64,000 nucleotides of DNA from Myxococcus stipitatus DSM 14675 (GCF_000331735.1 NC_020126.1:4340001-4404000), one strand, 5' to 3'. Positions 53,469 through 62,330 are shown, counted from the first letter of the stretch. Notes: generated by a model from the sequence alone, not told the origin. A program made the numbers and translations.

Positions 53469-54606
53469 AGAACCTGGCATGGGCGCCCGGCCCGTGCGCC
53501 TGGTGCAGTTCACTCGCTCCTTCCACATCGGCGGGACGGAGGTGCAGGTGCTGGAGCTGCTCCGGGGCCTGCCCCCCAGCTACCAGCTCCAGGTCTCCGT
53601 GCTGGAGGACGCGGGGCCGCTGATGGGCGCGGTGTGGAAGCTGGGCTACACGGCGGAGACCTTTCCGCTCAAGGGCTCCGTCGCGCAGGCCAACACCGCG
53701 TACCAGGTGCTGCGCATGGCCCGCTGGCTGCGCGCCCATCGCGTGGACCTGGTCCACGTGCATGACTTCTATTCGTCGCTCATCGCCGTGCCGGCCGCGA
53801 AGCTCGCCGGCGCCAAGGTCATCGTCGGACGCCTGGACCTGTCCCACTGGCAGGGCCCCGCCCGCCGCGCGGTGCACTCCCGGCTGACGGCGATGGCGGA
53901 CCATGTCGTGGTCAACGCGGAGGCCATCCGCCGGCAACTGGTGGACGAGGAGGGCCTGCCCGCCGCGCGCATCTCCGTGATCCACAACGGCCTGGACCTG
54001 GCGCGCTTCGATGCGCGCATGCTCGAGGGCCTCAAGGCGCCCCTGCCGGACACGGGCGACGCGCCCATCCTGGTCCACGTCGCCAACATGAACCACCCGG
54101 TGAAGCGCCAGGAGGACCTGCTCCTCGCGCTGGCCATGCTCCACCACGGCGGCACGCCCCTGCACGCGTTCCTCGTGGGAGATGGCCCCCGTCGCAAGGG
54201 CCTGGAGAAGCTGGCCGCGGAGCTGGGCGTGTCGGAGACGGTGCACTTCCTGAGGCACCGCACGGACGTTGCCGCCATCTACGCCCGGGCGACCCTGGGT
54301 GTCCTCTGCTCCAGCGCGGAGGGCATGTCCAACGCCGTCATGGAGGGCATGGCCGCCGGACTCCCCATGGTGGTGACCCGCGTCGGGGGAAACACGGACC
54401 TGGTCCGCGACGGAGAGCGGGGACTCGTCGTCCCCCCCGAGCGCCCCGCACAGCTGGCCCAGGCCTTCAACCAGCTCCTGTCCCACCCCGAGAAGGCCCG
54501 CCGCATGGGGAACGAGGCCCGGGAGTTCGTCGCCCGGGAGCTCTCCCTGGAGCGCCTGGTCCGCCTCCATGACGCGCTGTATCAACGAGTGGTCCACGGC
54601 CCTTAG
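53458..54606 (+). CDS. GT4-family glycosyltransferase
   Basis: 382 aa. N-terminal acceptor lobe starts VRLVQFTRSFHIGGTEVQVLELLRGL; C-terminal donor lobe holds ILVHVANMNHPVKRQEDLLLAL and the EX7E-type region SSAEGMSNAVMEGMAAGLPMVVTRVGG, then GERGLVVPPERP. It is encoded with the Wzy-type gene (11-base overlap, so translation is coupled), pointing to addition of a sugar to the polysaccharide repeat unit. The start ATG 53458 has GGAGGGGACGG upstream. In M. xanthus the analogous neighbour is, as I recall, ExoK. Confidence 0.85.
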   Translation: MRREEPGMGARPVRLVQFTRSFHIGGTEVQVLELLRGLPPSYQLQVSVLEDAGPLMGAVWKLGYTAETFPLKGSVAQANTAYQVLRMARWLRAHRVDLVHVHDFYSSLIAVPAAKLAGAKVIVGRLDLSHWQGPARRAVHSRLTAMADHVVVNAEAIRRQLVDEEGLPAARISVIHNGLDLARFDARMLEGLKAPLPDTGDAPILVHVANMNHPVKRQEDLLLALAMLHHGGTPLHAFLVGDGPRRKGLEKLAAELGVSETVHFLRHRTDVAAIYARATLGVLCSSAEGMSNAVMEGMAAGLPMVVTRVGGNTDLVRDGERGLVVPPERPAQLAQAFNQLLSHPEKARRMGNEAREFVARELSLERLVRLHDALYQRVVHGP

Positions 54607-54713
54607 CAGGGCATGTCAGACCGCCGTGGATACTTCGCGTCGCTCGCCAGCAATGGGGGCGTCGACTTCTCCGTAAGGTGGGATGTTCCCACCCCTACCT
54701 CGGAGCACCGCTC

Positions 54714-55397
54714 ATGTTGTTTCCACTTCTGGTCGTGTTGGCCTCTGCCGCGGCGCCGCAGTCTTGGAAATTCGACACGGATGGGACCCCCCAGGTCCAC
54801 GTCTCCAATGTTGATGGCGCGGTTCGCGTAGATGCGGTAGACGGGAATAGCGTGGTAATCGAGGCGGTTCCGGAAAATCCGGACAGTGGCCGGAAGGCGA
54901 CTGAGGTGGAGGTGACCCAGGAGGGTGACGACATCCGGGCGAGGGTGTGCTGCGGCCCCTGCGAGGAGCGGAGGCAGTCGTGCAAGGGCGTCAGCCCGGT
55001 GCGGTTCGTGGTGAAGGTGCCTCGCGAGGCGGCGCTGGAGGTCTCGGTCGTCAACGCGGCGGTGACGGTGCAGGGCGTGAAGGGTGAGCAGCGCATGTCC
55101 GCCGTGGACGGCCGTGTGGAAGTGAACGGTTCGGAGCGACGGTTGTCGGTGAGCACCGTTAAAGGGGAAGTGGTACTGGCTCCCCGGAAGCTCGAGGGTG
55201 TCGAAATCAGCACGGTGTCGGGCGACGTCCGGCTGAAGCTGCCGGAGCGCGCGGATGCCAAGGTGGAATTCAGCTCCGTCGGGGGGAGTTTCAACGGGAA
55301 GTCCGTCTCCCTGGGCTCCAAGACCCGGACCTACGGCGCGGGCACCCATGAGGTGGAAGTCAGCACCGTGGGCGGCTCGCTGACGGTTCAAGAATAA
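54714..55397 (+). CDS. DUF4097 family beta-strand repeat protein, secreted
   Basis: 227 aa with a short signal peptide (MLFPLLVVLASAAA). The mature region is made of repeated beta-strand units: VDGAVRVDAVDGNSVVIEAV, VSVVNAAVTVQGV, SAVDGRVEVNGS, STVKGEVVLAP, STVSGDVRLKLPE and STVGGSLTV, the DUF4097 pattern of a right-handed beta-helix. A Cys-rich insertion (RVCCGPCEERRQSC) is peculiar. Likely periplasmic; function unknown, and sometimes linked to envelope-stress systems. The ATG at 54714 has CGGAG upstream. Two strong terminators follow. Confidence 0.8.
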   Translation: MLFPLLVVLASAAAPQSWKFDTDGTPQVHVSNVDGAVRVDAVDGNSVVIEAVPENPDSGRKATEVEVTQEGDDIRARVCCGPCEERRQSCKGVSPVRFVVKVPREAALEVSVVNAAVTVQGVKGEQRMSAVDGRVEVNGSERRLSVSTVKGEVVLAPRKLEGVEISTVSGDVRLKLPERADAKVEFSSVGGSFNGKSVSLGSKTRTYGAGTHEVEVSTVGGSLTVQE

Positions 55398-55436
55398 ATG
55401 GCTTTCGAGGCCCGTCTCCTAGTCAGACGGCCCGGG

Positions 55437-55482
55437 GCGCTCGCCGGTGAAACTCCAAGGCGCCGGCGAGCGCTCACTTTTT
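55437..55482 (+). terminator. Intrinsic terminator (first of two)
   Basis: An 11-bp perfect stem GCGCTCGCCGG / CCGGCGAGCGC with a 15-nt loop, followed by TCACTTTTTC. Good rho-independent terminator for the DUF4097 gene. Confidence 0.8.
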
Positions 55483-55528
55483 CAGCCCTGCTGCCCCCAC
55501 GCACCGTGGCGCGAGGCACAAGGCCCTG

Positions 55529-55573
55529 AACGCCGGGACGCCCGCAGCGGCGCATCCCGGCGTTTCTCTTTTC
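55529..55573 (+). terminator. Intrinsic terminator (second of two)
   Basis: A 10-bp perfect stem AACGCCGGGA / TCCCGGCGTT with an inner CGCC / GGCG stem, followed by TCTCTTTTC. It lies right against the end of the convergent pyrD gene. Confidence 0.75.
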
Positions 55574-56666
55574 AGGCCCCGGGGAGCGTGGGGCGCCGAT
55601 GTTCCGCGCCAATGGCTTGCGTGACGTGGGTGAAGCCATCCCGCGCGAGCAGCCGCGCCAGTGCGGGGAGGATGCGGCGCACCATGCCGGGCCCCTCGTA
55701 GATGAAGCCCGTGTAGACCTGCACCACGGACGCCCCCGCGCGCAGCTTCTCGTAGACGTCCTCCGCGCTGAAGACACCTCCCACGCCGATGATGGGCAGC
55801 GCGCCTCCCGAGCGCTGGTACGCGCGCCGGATGACGGCGTTGGCGGGCTCTCGCACGGGCGCGCCGGACAGGCCCCCGGCTTCCTTCGCCAGCGGATGCT
55901 CGAACGGACGCGCCACCGTCGTATTGGTGGCGATGAGCCCGGCGAGCTTCCTCGCGCGCGCCACGTCCACCACTTCATCCACCGCCTCGGGCGTCAGGTC
56001 GGGGGCAATCTTGAGGAAGAGGGGCTTGCCCGGAGCCACGGCGGAGAGTCGCTCCTGCACGGTGCCCAGGAGCGCGGCGAGCTGCTCCGGCTCCTGCAGC
56101 TTGCGCAGGCCCGGGGTGTTGGGGGACGAGGCGTTGACCACCACGTAGTCGCCCAGGGGCGCGAGCGCGTCCACGCAGGCCACGTAGTCGTCCACCGCCT
56201 GCTCCAGCGGCGTGTCCTTGTTCTTGCCCACGTTGACGCCCAGCGGGCCCGGGTGCCAGTCGCGCCCGCGCAGGTGGGCCGCGGCCACGGCGGCGCCGTG
56301 GTTGTTGAAGCCCATGCGGTTGATGACGGCCTGGTGCTCCGGCAGCCGGAACAGCCGGGGCTGTGGGTTGCCGGGCTGGGGGCGGGGGGTGATCGTCCCA
56401 ATCTCCACGGCGGAGAAGCCGCAGGCGAACAGGCCGTCCACCGCCTCCGCGTCCTTGTCCAGGCCCGCGGCCAGGGCCACGGGATGGGCGAAGCGCAGTC
56501 CCGCCACCTCCACGGCCAGGGCGTCGGTGGTGTCCCGCAGGGTGCGCTCGCGCATCGACTGGCACAGGCCCCGGAAGTGGCCCAGCTGGCGCAGGCCGGC
56601 GATGCCCAGCCGGTGCGCTCGCTCCGCGGAGAACTGGAAGAGGAGCGAGCGAGTCAGTCCGTACAT
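55572..56666 (-). CDS. pyrD: Dihydroorotate dehydrogenase (quinone), class 2
   Basis: 364-aa membrane-associated FMN enzyme of pyrimidine synthesis. The N-terminal amphipathic helices (MYGLTRSLLFQFSAERAHRLG) are the quinone/membrane entry. FMN motifs: AAGLDKDAEAVDGLFACGFSAVEIGTITPRPQPGNPQPRLFRL and the active site NASSPNTPGLRKLQ with Ser as base, diagnostic of class 2. ATG start at 56666, just after the add stop codon; the open frame further upstream overlaps that gene and is not used. Operon with the upstream deaminase, Smr and DjlA-like genes. Confidence 0.93.
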   Translation of the reverse strand: MYGLTRSLLFQFSAERAHRLGIAGLRQLGHFRGLCQSMRERTLRDTTDALAVEVAGLRFAHPVALAAGLDKDAEAVDGLFACGFSAVEIGTITPRPQPGNPQPRLFRLPEHQAVINRMGFNNHGAAVAAAHLRGRDWHPGPLGVNVGKNKDTPLEQAVDDYVACVDALAPLGDYVVVNASSPNTPGLRKLQEPEQLAALLGTVQERLSAVAPGKPLFLKIAPDLTPEAVDEVVDVARARKLAGLIATNTTVARPFEHPLAKEAGGLSGAPVREPANAVIRRAYQRSGGALPIIGVGGVFSAEDVYEKLRAGASVVQVYTGFIYEGPGMVRRILPALARLLARDGFTHVTQAIGAEHRRPTLPGA

Positions 56667-56674
56667 GCGCGTGC

Positions 56675-57670
56675 TCAGCCCGGGATGAAGGACGACTGCC
56701 GCGCCCAGGCCAGGGTCTGATCCACCTGCTCCGGGGTGAGGATGCCGTGGCTCTCCACCAGCTCGATTTCGCGGCGCATGTCCGTCTCGAGCAGGTAGGG
56801 GCCGTCCGTGTTGATGGTGAACTTCACCTTGCGGTCCCAGAAGGTGCGGATGATGTGGCGCAACTCCTCCACGCCCTCCACCGCCTTGGTGTGCAGGTTG
56901 GACGTGGGGCACAGCTCCAGGACGATGTCGTTCTCGCGCAGCACCTTCATCGCGTTCTCGTCATACGCCGCGCGGATGCCGTGGCCGATGCGGTGCGGCT
57001 TGAGCTTCTCGACGACGGACATGACGCCCTCGGCTCCCGTGCCCGCCGTCTCGCCGGTGTGCACCGTGCACTTGAGCCCGCCGCGCCGCGCCCGGGCGAA
57101 GAGGTCTTCATACTGCGCGACGACCTCCGGCTTGAGCTCCATGGCGTTCGTCTCCGTGCCCGCCAGGTCGATGCCGTACACGCCGCGCGTGCGGTACTTG
57201 ATGGCCTTGTCCACGAGGATGCTGTTGAGCCGGTGGTCGAACTCCCGCGCCAGGCAGAAGATGAAGCCCACCTTCACGCCGTACTCCAGCACCGCGCGGT
57301 CCATGCCTCGCAGCGCCGCGTGGATGATGTGGTCCAGGTCCAGCTCCGAGTGGAGGTTGCGCTTCATGGGATTGAAGCGCAGCTCGATTTGCGTCACCCG
57401 GCTGCCCCGGTACTCCTTGCCGATGATTTCGTAGACGGAGCGTTCGATCGCGCTGGGCGACGACTGGATCTTCTCCGTCCACGTGTGGAGGATCTTGAGG
57501 TAGTCATCCAGGCTTCCCACCTTGCCTGGACGCGAGGTGATGAGCTCCACGAAGTCGAAGTAGGTCTTGACGGGGAGCTTGAAGCCCTGCTGGTGAGCGA
57601 TGGACCAGAGGATGTGGGGGGCCACCGAGCCACCCACGTGGATATGCAGGTCAATCAATTCGCGTGCCAT
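56675..57670 (-). CDS. Adenosine deaminase-family amidohydrolase with altered substrate residues
   Basis: 331 aa with a metallo-beta-barrel: zinc ligands H9 and H11 (DLHIHVGGS), H204 and E207 (VHTGE), H230 (RIGHG), CPTSN and D289 (NTDGP). Two residues that contact adenosine in true deaminases differ: the Asp of HxHLDG is Gly (G13) and the second Asp of NTDDP is Gly (G290). So catalysis is intact but the substrate may not be adenosine; alternatives include other nucleosides, AMP or modified purines. It precedes pyrD by 8 bases and follows the Smr gene by 46. Confidence 0.85.
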   Translation of the reverse strand: MARELIDLHIHVGGSVAPHILWSIAHQQGFKLPVKTYFDFVELITSRPGKVGSLDDYLKILHTWTEKIQSSPSAIERSVYEIIGKEYRGSRVTQIELRFNPMKRNLHSELDLDHIIHAALRGMDRAVLEYGVKVGFIFCLAREFDHRLNSILVDKAIKYRTRGVYGIDLAGTETNAMELKPEVVAQYEDLFARARRGGLKCTVHTGETAGTGAEGVMSVVEKLKPHRIGHGIRAAYDENAMKVLRENDIVLELCPTSNLHTKAVEGVEELRHIIRTFWDRKVKFTINTDGPYLLETDMRREIELVESHGILTPEQVDQTLAWARQSSFIPG

Positions 57671-57716
57671 GGCGGCATGTATGCACAGTGCCGGGCGCGC
57701 GTAAAGGTCGTGACCG

Positions 57717-58433
57717 CTAGCGTCTGAGCAGCACGTACACCGCTCCGCTCCCGCCGTCCTCGGGACGTGCGCTGCAGAACGCCAGCACCATCGCGCTGAT
57801 ACGTTTCTGCGACAGCCACTCCCTCACCCACGTCTTCAAGACGGGCACCTGGTCCTTGGAGCTCAAGCCCCGGCCATGGACGATGAGGACACACCGCCTG
57901 CGGGCGCGGCAGCTGTCGGAGAGGAAACGCTCCGCGGCGGACCGGGCCTCGGCCTGCGTCAGGCCGTGCAGGTCCAGCTGCCCCTGGCGGGGGAAGTCGC
58001 CTCGGCGCAGGGAGCGCAGCAGGTTGCGGTCGACGCCGGGGCTGATGCCCTCGATGAGCTCCCCCGTGTCGGAGATGTCGAAGTCACCCTGGCTCGCGAC
58101 GAGCTCGGAGAGCTGCGCGAGCGCCTCCGCGTTGTCGTCGATGAGCTCCGGCAGGCGCGGGTCCGTCTTGGGGGCCTCGCCGCGATTCGTGATCTGCGCC
58201 ACGCCGTCCATGGCGGAGAAGAAGAGGGAGGCCTCGTCCTCGGCGCTCTCGCGACGGACCTTGGCCGCGCGGACGGGGGCCGGGGGCGGCTTGCGCTTCT
58301 CGGCCTCCGCGGCGGCGCGGGCCTGGGCCTCCTGCTTGTCCTTGTCCTGGATGGACTTGATGGCGGACTTGAAGGGGTTGTTGTGGAACGCCTCTTCCTT
58401 CTTCTTGGGCGGTGGCTTGCGCTGCTGGCTCAT
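57717..58433 (-). CDS. Smr-domain protein
   Basis: 238 aa. A Lys/Pro/Ala-rich N-terminus (RKPPPKKKEEAFHNNPFKSAIKSI, then coiled coil to about 48) precedes a middle region and a C-terminal Smr domain (about 150-238) with the motifs LDLHGLTQAEARSAAERFL and VLIVHGRGLSSKDQVPVLKTWV. Smr domains nick or cleave DNA or RNA; solo Smr proteins are linked to stalled-ribosome mRNA cleavage in other bacteria. The family's usual activity is inferred. Operon with DjlA-like (53 bases upstream) and the deaminase. Confidence 0.85.
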   Translation of the reverse strand: MSQQRKPPPKKKEEAFHNNPFKSAIKSIQDKDKQEAQARAAAEAEKRKPPPAPVRAAKVRRESAEDEASLFFSAMDGVAQITNRGEAPKTDPRLPELIDDNAEALAQLSELVASQGDFDISDTGELIEGISPGVDRNLLRSLRRGDFPRQGQLDLHGLTQAEARSAAERFLSDSCRARRRCVLIVHGRGLSSKDQVPVLKTWVREWLSQKRISAMVLAFCSARPEDGGSGAVYVLLRR

Positions 58434-58486
58434 GGGGCGGCCCGTGTCCTCGTCGTCGTGGGCGGTGTCCTGTGTGTAATCCCCGT

Positions 58487-59308
58487 CTATAGCCCGCGCA
58501 GGCGCCGGATTTCCTCATAGGCGTCGCGCACCTCCTGGAACTGGCGGGCGGCCTCGTCGGCGTCCTCGCCCGACAGGTGGGCGTGCTTGTCGGGGTGCAG
58601 CTCGGCGGCGAGCCGGCGGAAGGCCCGCTTCACGTCCGAGTCCGAGGCGGCGGCGGTCAGCCCGAGCACCTCGTAGTGCATCGACGCGTCGCCCAGGTGG
58701 ATGGACGCCACGGCCTGCTGCTCCGCGTCCGACAGGCCCAGTGCCCCGCCCACCCGTCCCAGCACCTCGCGCTCGGAGCGCTGGAGGGCGCCATCCACGA
58801 GGGACAGCTCGTAGAGCGCCTCCAGCAGCCTGCGCCGCTCGAGCGCCGGGAGGGCCTCCTGACAGGCGGCCGCGGCGTCATCCAGGTCGGGGGGATGGGA
58901 GATGAAGTCCTTGAGGCGGCCCCGGACGAACTCGAGCGAGTCCGGGCCGTACTTGAGGGTCTCCTCGAAGTAGCGGCGGATCTCCCGCACCTCTTCCCGG
59001 CGCACCTCGCCGTCGGCGCGCGCCACCTCCACGAAGAGGGCGCACAGGCTGCGGGTGAGGTGCGCGTCGGACTCCTCCTGCACGGAGGCGGCGTCGCGCG
59101 GTCCCCCTCGCGTGGCGAAGGCGGAGGGCTCCAGCGGAGGGAAGTCCGCGAGCGCGTCGGGGGACTCGGAGGGCAGGGAGTGCATCTCGTCGAAGCGGTA
59201 CCCGGCGATGCCACCCACCACGCCGAGCAGGATGATGGCCCAGGGGTTGCCGATGAGCAGCCCCACCATGAGACCCAGCATCACCCCCAGCACTTTTCCT
59301 TGTCCCAT
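58487..59308 (-). CDS. DjlA-like membrane-anchored TerB/J-domain protein
   Basis: 273 aa. Two closely spaced N-terminal hydrophobic segments ([15 protein letters not shown] and [16 protein letters not shown], about 7-40), an acidic linker, a TerB-like helical domain (about 80-200: [46 protein letters not shown]), then a C-terminal J domain (about 210-270) with HPD in AELHPDKHA. This is the DjlA arrangement, an inner-membrane Hsp70 co-chaperone. Glycine zipper spacing in the membrane part hints at dimerisation, as in E. coli DjlA. Confidence 0.86.
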   Translation of the reverse strand: MGQGKVLGVMLGLMVGLLIGNPWAIILLGVVGGIAGYRFDEMHSLPSESPDALADFPPLEPSAFATRGGPRDAASVQEESDAHLTRSLCALFVEVARADGEVRREEVREIRRYFEETLKYGPDSLEFVRGRLKDFISHPPDLDDAAAACQEALPALERRRLLEALYELSLVDGALQRSEREVLGRVGGALGLSDAEQQAVASIHLGDASMHYEVLGLTAAASDSDVKRAFRRLAAELHPDKHAHLSGEDADEAARQFQEVRDAYEEIRRLRGL

Positions 59309-59363
59309 GCCTTCGGTTTCCCTCCCGCCAGGCCGCGGAGTCTCTCATAGAGTGGGCCTTCCT

Positions 59364-60224
59364 ATGGCCCAGTTGATTGATGGCAAGGCAGTGGCCGCGC
59401 GCGTCCGGGCGGAGGTGAAGTCGGAGGTCGCCCGCCTCCAGGCGGAGCGAGGCCTCATCCCCGGGCTCGCGGTGGTGCGGGTGGGAGACGACCCCGCGTC
59501 CCAGGTGTACGTGGCGGGGAAGAAGAAGGCCGCGGAGGAAGTGGGCTTCCGCTCCTGGGAACACCACCGCGACTCCTCCATCTCCCAGGACGAGCTCCTG
59601 GCGCTGGTGCACCGGCTCAACGAGGACCCCGCCGTGCACGGCATCCTCGTGCAACTGCCGCTGCCCCGGCACCTGGACGCGGACGCCATCCTCTCCTCGG
59701 TGCGGCCGGAGAAGGACGTGGATGGCTTTCATCCGCTCAACGCGGGGAGCCTGCTGCTGGGGCGTCCGGCGACGCGTGCGTGTACGCCGCTGGGGGTGAT
59801 GCGGCTGCTGGAGGAGGTGGGCTGTGAGCCCGCGGGCAAGAACGCGGTGGTGGTGGGCCGCAGCAACATCGTGGGCAAGCCGATGGCGCTGATGCTCCTC
59901 CAGCGCAATGCCACGGTGACGCTCTGCCACAGCAAGAGCGACCTGCCGGCGGAGGTGTCGCGCGCGGACATCCTCGTTGTCGCGGTGGGCGTGCGGGAGC
60001 TCATCAAGGGGGCCTGGGTGAAGCCCGGCGCCGTCGTCATCGACGTGGGCATGAACCGCAAGGAGGACGGCAAGCTGGTGGGGGACGTGGAGTTCACCGC
60101 CGCCGCCGAGCGCGCGTCCTTCATCACCCCCGTCCCCGGAGGTGTGGGGCCGATGACCATTGCCATGCTCATCCGCAACACCCTCGAGGCCGCCATGCGC
60201 GGAGTCACCCCGCCATCGCATTGA
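59364..60224 (+). CDS. folD: Bifunctional methylenetetrahydrofolate dehydrogenase/cyclohydrolase
   Basis: 286-aa FolD interconverting methylene-, methenyl- and formyl-tetrahydrofolate. Signatures: [16 protein letters not shown] (catalytic Lys), [49 protein letters not shown] and [15 protein letters not shown]. The ATG at 59364 is in the 55-base gap after the divergent DjlA-like gene; the open frame extending back to 59055 is antisense to that gene. Confidence 0.95.
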   Translation: MAQLIDGKAVAARVRAEVKSEVARLQAERGLIPGLAVVRVGDDPASQVYVAGKKKAAEEVGFRSWEHHRDSSISQDELLALVHRLNEDPAVHGILVQLPLPRHLDADAILSSVRPEKDVDGFHPLNAGSLLLGRPATRACTPLGVMRLLEEVGCEPAGKNAVVVGRSNIVGKPMALMLLQRNATVTLCHSKSDLPAEVSRADILVVAVGVRELIKGAWVKPGAVVIDVGMNRKEDGKLVGDVEFTAAAERASFITPVPGGVGPMTIAMLIRNTLEAAMRGVTPPSH

Positions 60225-60417
60225 CAGACGCGGTAGTGGTCTTGCCCCCGAGGGGACCTGCGTGAGGGTGTGGGCTTGGAGACGCTCCCCCGCGCGCGGT
60301 CCGCTCCCGGCCTGGTCTCCTGGGTATGGAAGGCGGACGCCAGCCGGGACTGGAGGCCGAAGGTGGGGCCTCGCCCGGCGCCAGGGCCCGCGTGAGACGT
60401 GGGCGAGGAGTCGACGC

Positions 60418-61533
60418 ATGAGAGGGTTCAAGACCGGAATGTTGCTGGCCTGGAGCGTGCTCGGGGGGACCGCGAGCCTCGCGCAATCCCAGCCACCCCA
60501 AGCCACGCGCCATCCGGTGGTCTTCGCGCACGGCATGGGGGGCTACGAGGACCTGCTGGGCTTCGCGTACTTCGGTGACGAGATGGGCTTGTTCGTGGGC
60601 GACGCGTGCGACGAGCCTCTCGAGTGGCACTGCAACGCCGGCCTCCACCCGAGACAGCGAACGTTCGGCTCGCAGGTGCTGTCGTTCCACTCCTCGGAGG
60701 TCCGCGGACTGGACCTGGCCGCCGACATCGAAGGACTCCTGGCGACGACGGGCGCCAAGCGGGTGGACATCATCGGCCACTCGCAGGGCGGCATCGACGC
60801 GCGCAAGGCCGCCAAGGTGCTCTTCGAGCAGCAGCAGCGCGCGGTGGTGGACGTCCTCGTCAGCCTGTCGTCGCCCCACCGGGGCTCCCCGGTGGCGAAG
60901 TACATCCTGGACATGGGGCCCGGCGTGTCGTCGGTGGTCGCCGCGCTGGCGAACATCTTCGGCAACAGCGTCTACGCCCCCGGCAACGACGCCATCGCCG
61001 CGATGAAACAGCTCGTCTACGACGACATTCAATCCAACGACGGCGTCGTCACGGGCATGAAGGCCTTCAACGCGGCCTATCCCATGGACTCGCGCCATGT
61101 CTCCTCCTACGCGTCGCTGCTCACCGCGCAGACGGCCGCGCAGGTGAATCCCGCGTTCTATCTGCTGCGGCTCGGCTTCCTGGACATCGACGGGAATGGG
61201 TACTGCGTCGATGACTGCGATGGGGACGGCGCGGCGGGGCAGGGGGATGGCGTGCGCCAGGACCGCGATGATGACGGCGTGGTGGGGATCAACTCCCAGC
61301 AGATGGGCAAGCGCCTGCGCTACACGGAGTCACTGTGGGGACCGGGCCTCATCGCCGAGGACCGCTCCATCCCCGCGGTCACGGACTTGAACGCGCCCAT
61401 CCTCGTGCAGATGACGTCGATCTCCAGCGTCCTCGACCAGGACCACCTGGACGTGGTGGGCGTCGGGCCCGACCTCTTCAACGAGCCCAAGTTCTACGCC
61501 GCCATCATCCAATACATCCGCCAGCACGAGTGA
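60418..61533 (+). CDS. Secreted alpha/beta-hydrolase lipase with Asp-rich loop
   Basis: 371 aa with a signal peptide (1-24, ending ASLAQ). Oxyanion-hole HGMGG (39-43) and the nucleophile elbow GHSQGG (S122) identify a triacylglycerol-lipase-like fold (PGAP1/LipA group); the lid resembles Pseudomonas-type lipases. Residues 256-288 hold an Asp/Gly-rich insertion with DIDGNGYC, DCDGDGAAG and DRDDDG repeats, like Ca2+-binding dockerin or thrombospondin loops. It is probably extracellular, suiting a predatory bacterium. GGCGAGGAG precedes the ATG. The 193-base gap before it shows nothing definite. Confidence 0.85.
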   Translation: MRGFKTGMLLAWSVLGGTASLAQSQPPQATRHPVVFAHGMGGYEDLLGFAYFGDEMGLFVGDACDEPLEWHCNAGLHPRQRTFGSQVLSFHSSEVRGLDLAADIEGLLATTGAKRVDIIGHSQGGIDARKAAKVLFEQQQRAVVDVLVSLSSPHRGSPVAKYILDMGPGVSSVVAALANIFGNSVYAPGNDAIAAMKQLVYDDIQSNDGVVTGMKAFNAAYPMDSRHVSSYASLLTAQTAAQVNPAFYLLRLGFLDIDGNGYCVDDCDGDGAAGQGDGVRQDRDDDGVVGINSQQMGKRLRYTESLWGPGLIAEDRSIPAVTDLNAPILVQMTSISSVLDQDHLDVVGVGPDLFNEPKFYAAIIQYIRQHE

Positions 61534-61548
61534 CGCGGGCGTCGGGCC

Positions 61549-62169
61549 TCAGGCCCACGACATGACGTATTCGCAGTCCAGCAGGCTCAGGGGGCGCCCG
61601 CGCACGCGCGCGACGCGGGTGCCGATGGCCTGCAGCACCGCCTGCAGCACCCCCTCGTGGTACGTGTGGGGCATGAAGTCCCGGAACACGTTGAAGCACG
61701 CGTCCTGGTTGCCCGTCCACGTCACGTGCCGCTCGCCGTACGTCACGGCCGTCCGGTAGCCGGAGGGCAGGTTGTTGATGAGCCGCCGAGGGTCCCCCGC
61801 GGCGAGCATCAAGAAGCTGCGGCCCACCACCGAGTCGAGGAAGTCATGGGTGGCCTGCGCGCCGATGATGCGCATGGCCGTCTCGAAGCCGCCCAGTCGC
61901 GGCGCGAGAATCTCCGCCGCGGCGAAGGACATCCGCAGGAAGGCGCTGACCGGATAGAGGAAGAAGGGAACGAAGCGTCGCTCGCCGGACGCCGCCAGGC
62001 ACCGCGCGGCCGCGGTCTCTCCTGACTCCCTCCGCACCACGTCCATCACACCCAGGAAGAACATGCCGCGAGCCCGGTCCTCGGTCGCGGACAACCCCAG
62101 ACGTCGTTCCAACTCGCAGCCTGGGTCGAGAGTTTCTCGTTCCCGACTCCGGAACGCAATCACTGTCAT
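61549..62169 (-). CDS. DUF2378 (TIGR02265) family protein
   Basis: 206 aa. A member of the TIGR02265 family, a large paralogous family almost restricted to myxobacteria: RARGMFFLGVMDVVRRESGETAAARCLAASGERRFVPFFLYPVSAFLRMSFAAAEILAPRLGGFETAMRIIGAQA, then FLDSVVGRSFLMLAAGDPRRLINNLPSGYRTAVTYGERHVTWTG. It has no known biochemical role; genes of this family often neighbour regulators. Upstream is a 391-base gap (62170-62560) with a cluster of inverted repeats at 62291-62330. Confidence 0.8.
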   Translation of the reverse strand: MTVIAFRSRERETLDPGCELERRLGLSATEDRARGMFFLGVMDVVRRESGETAAARCLAASGERRFVPFFLYPVSAFLRMSFAAAEILAPRLGGFETAMRIIGAQATHDFLDSVVGRSFLMLAAGDPRRLINNLPSGYRTAVTYGERHVTWTGNQDACFNVFRDFMPHTYHEGVLQAVLQAIGTRVARVRGRPLSLLDCEYVMSWA

Positions 62170-62290
62170 GGACGCCCCCCTGACGAAGAAGTTGAACCTG
62201 ATACCTGCCCGCGAACGGGCTCATCCATGAAAGTGCGGCAATCCGGGTGAGCTGAGAAGCCCGCTTGGGGGGGACGCGGGTCGGTGTGCG

Positions 62291-62330
62291 CTGTCTCGAC
62301 GGGGACAGTTGGGGACTGTCTCCAGAGACA
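62291..62330. promoter_or_regulatory. Alternating inverted repeats, operator or RNA structure
   Basis: Within 40 bases: CTGTC (62291-62295), GACAGT (62304-62309), ACTGTC (62315-62320) and a TGTCTC-CA-GAGACA palindrome (62317-62330). Each half-site can pair with two neighbours, which could form alternative structures or host an oligomeric regulator. Confidence 0.45.

Noticed and set aside
49536-53528. 1330-codon minus-strand frame
   Set aside because: Covers engB, DUF6178 and Wzy genes in antisense; Arg/His/Gln/Pro-rich sequence, no motifs.
59055-59363. Longer folD start
   Set aside because: The extra part is antisense to the DjlA-like gene and has no FolD similarity; ATG 59364 gives the normal family length.
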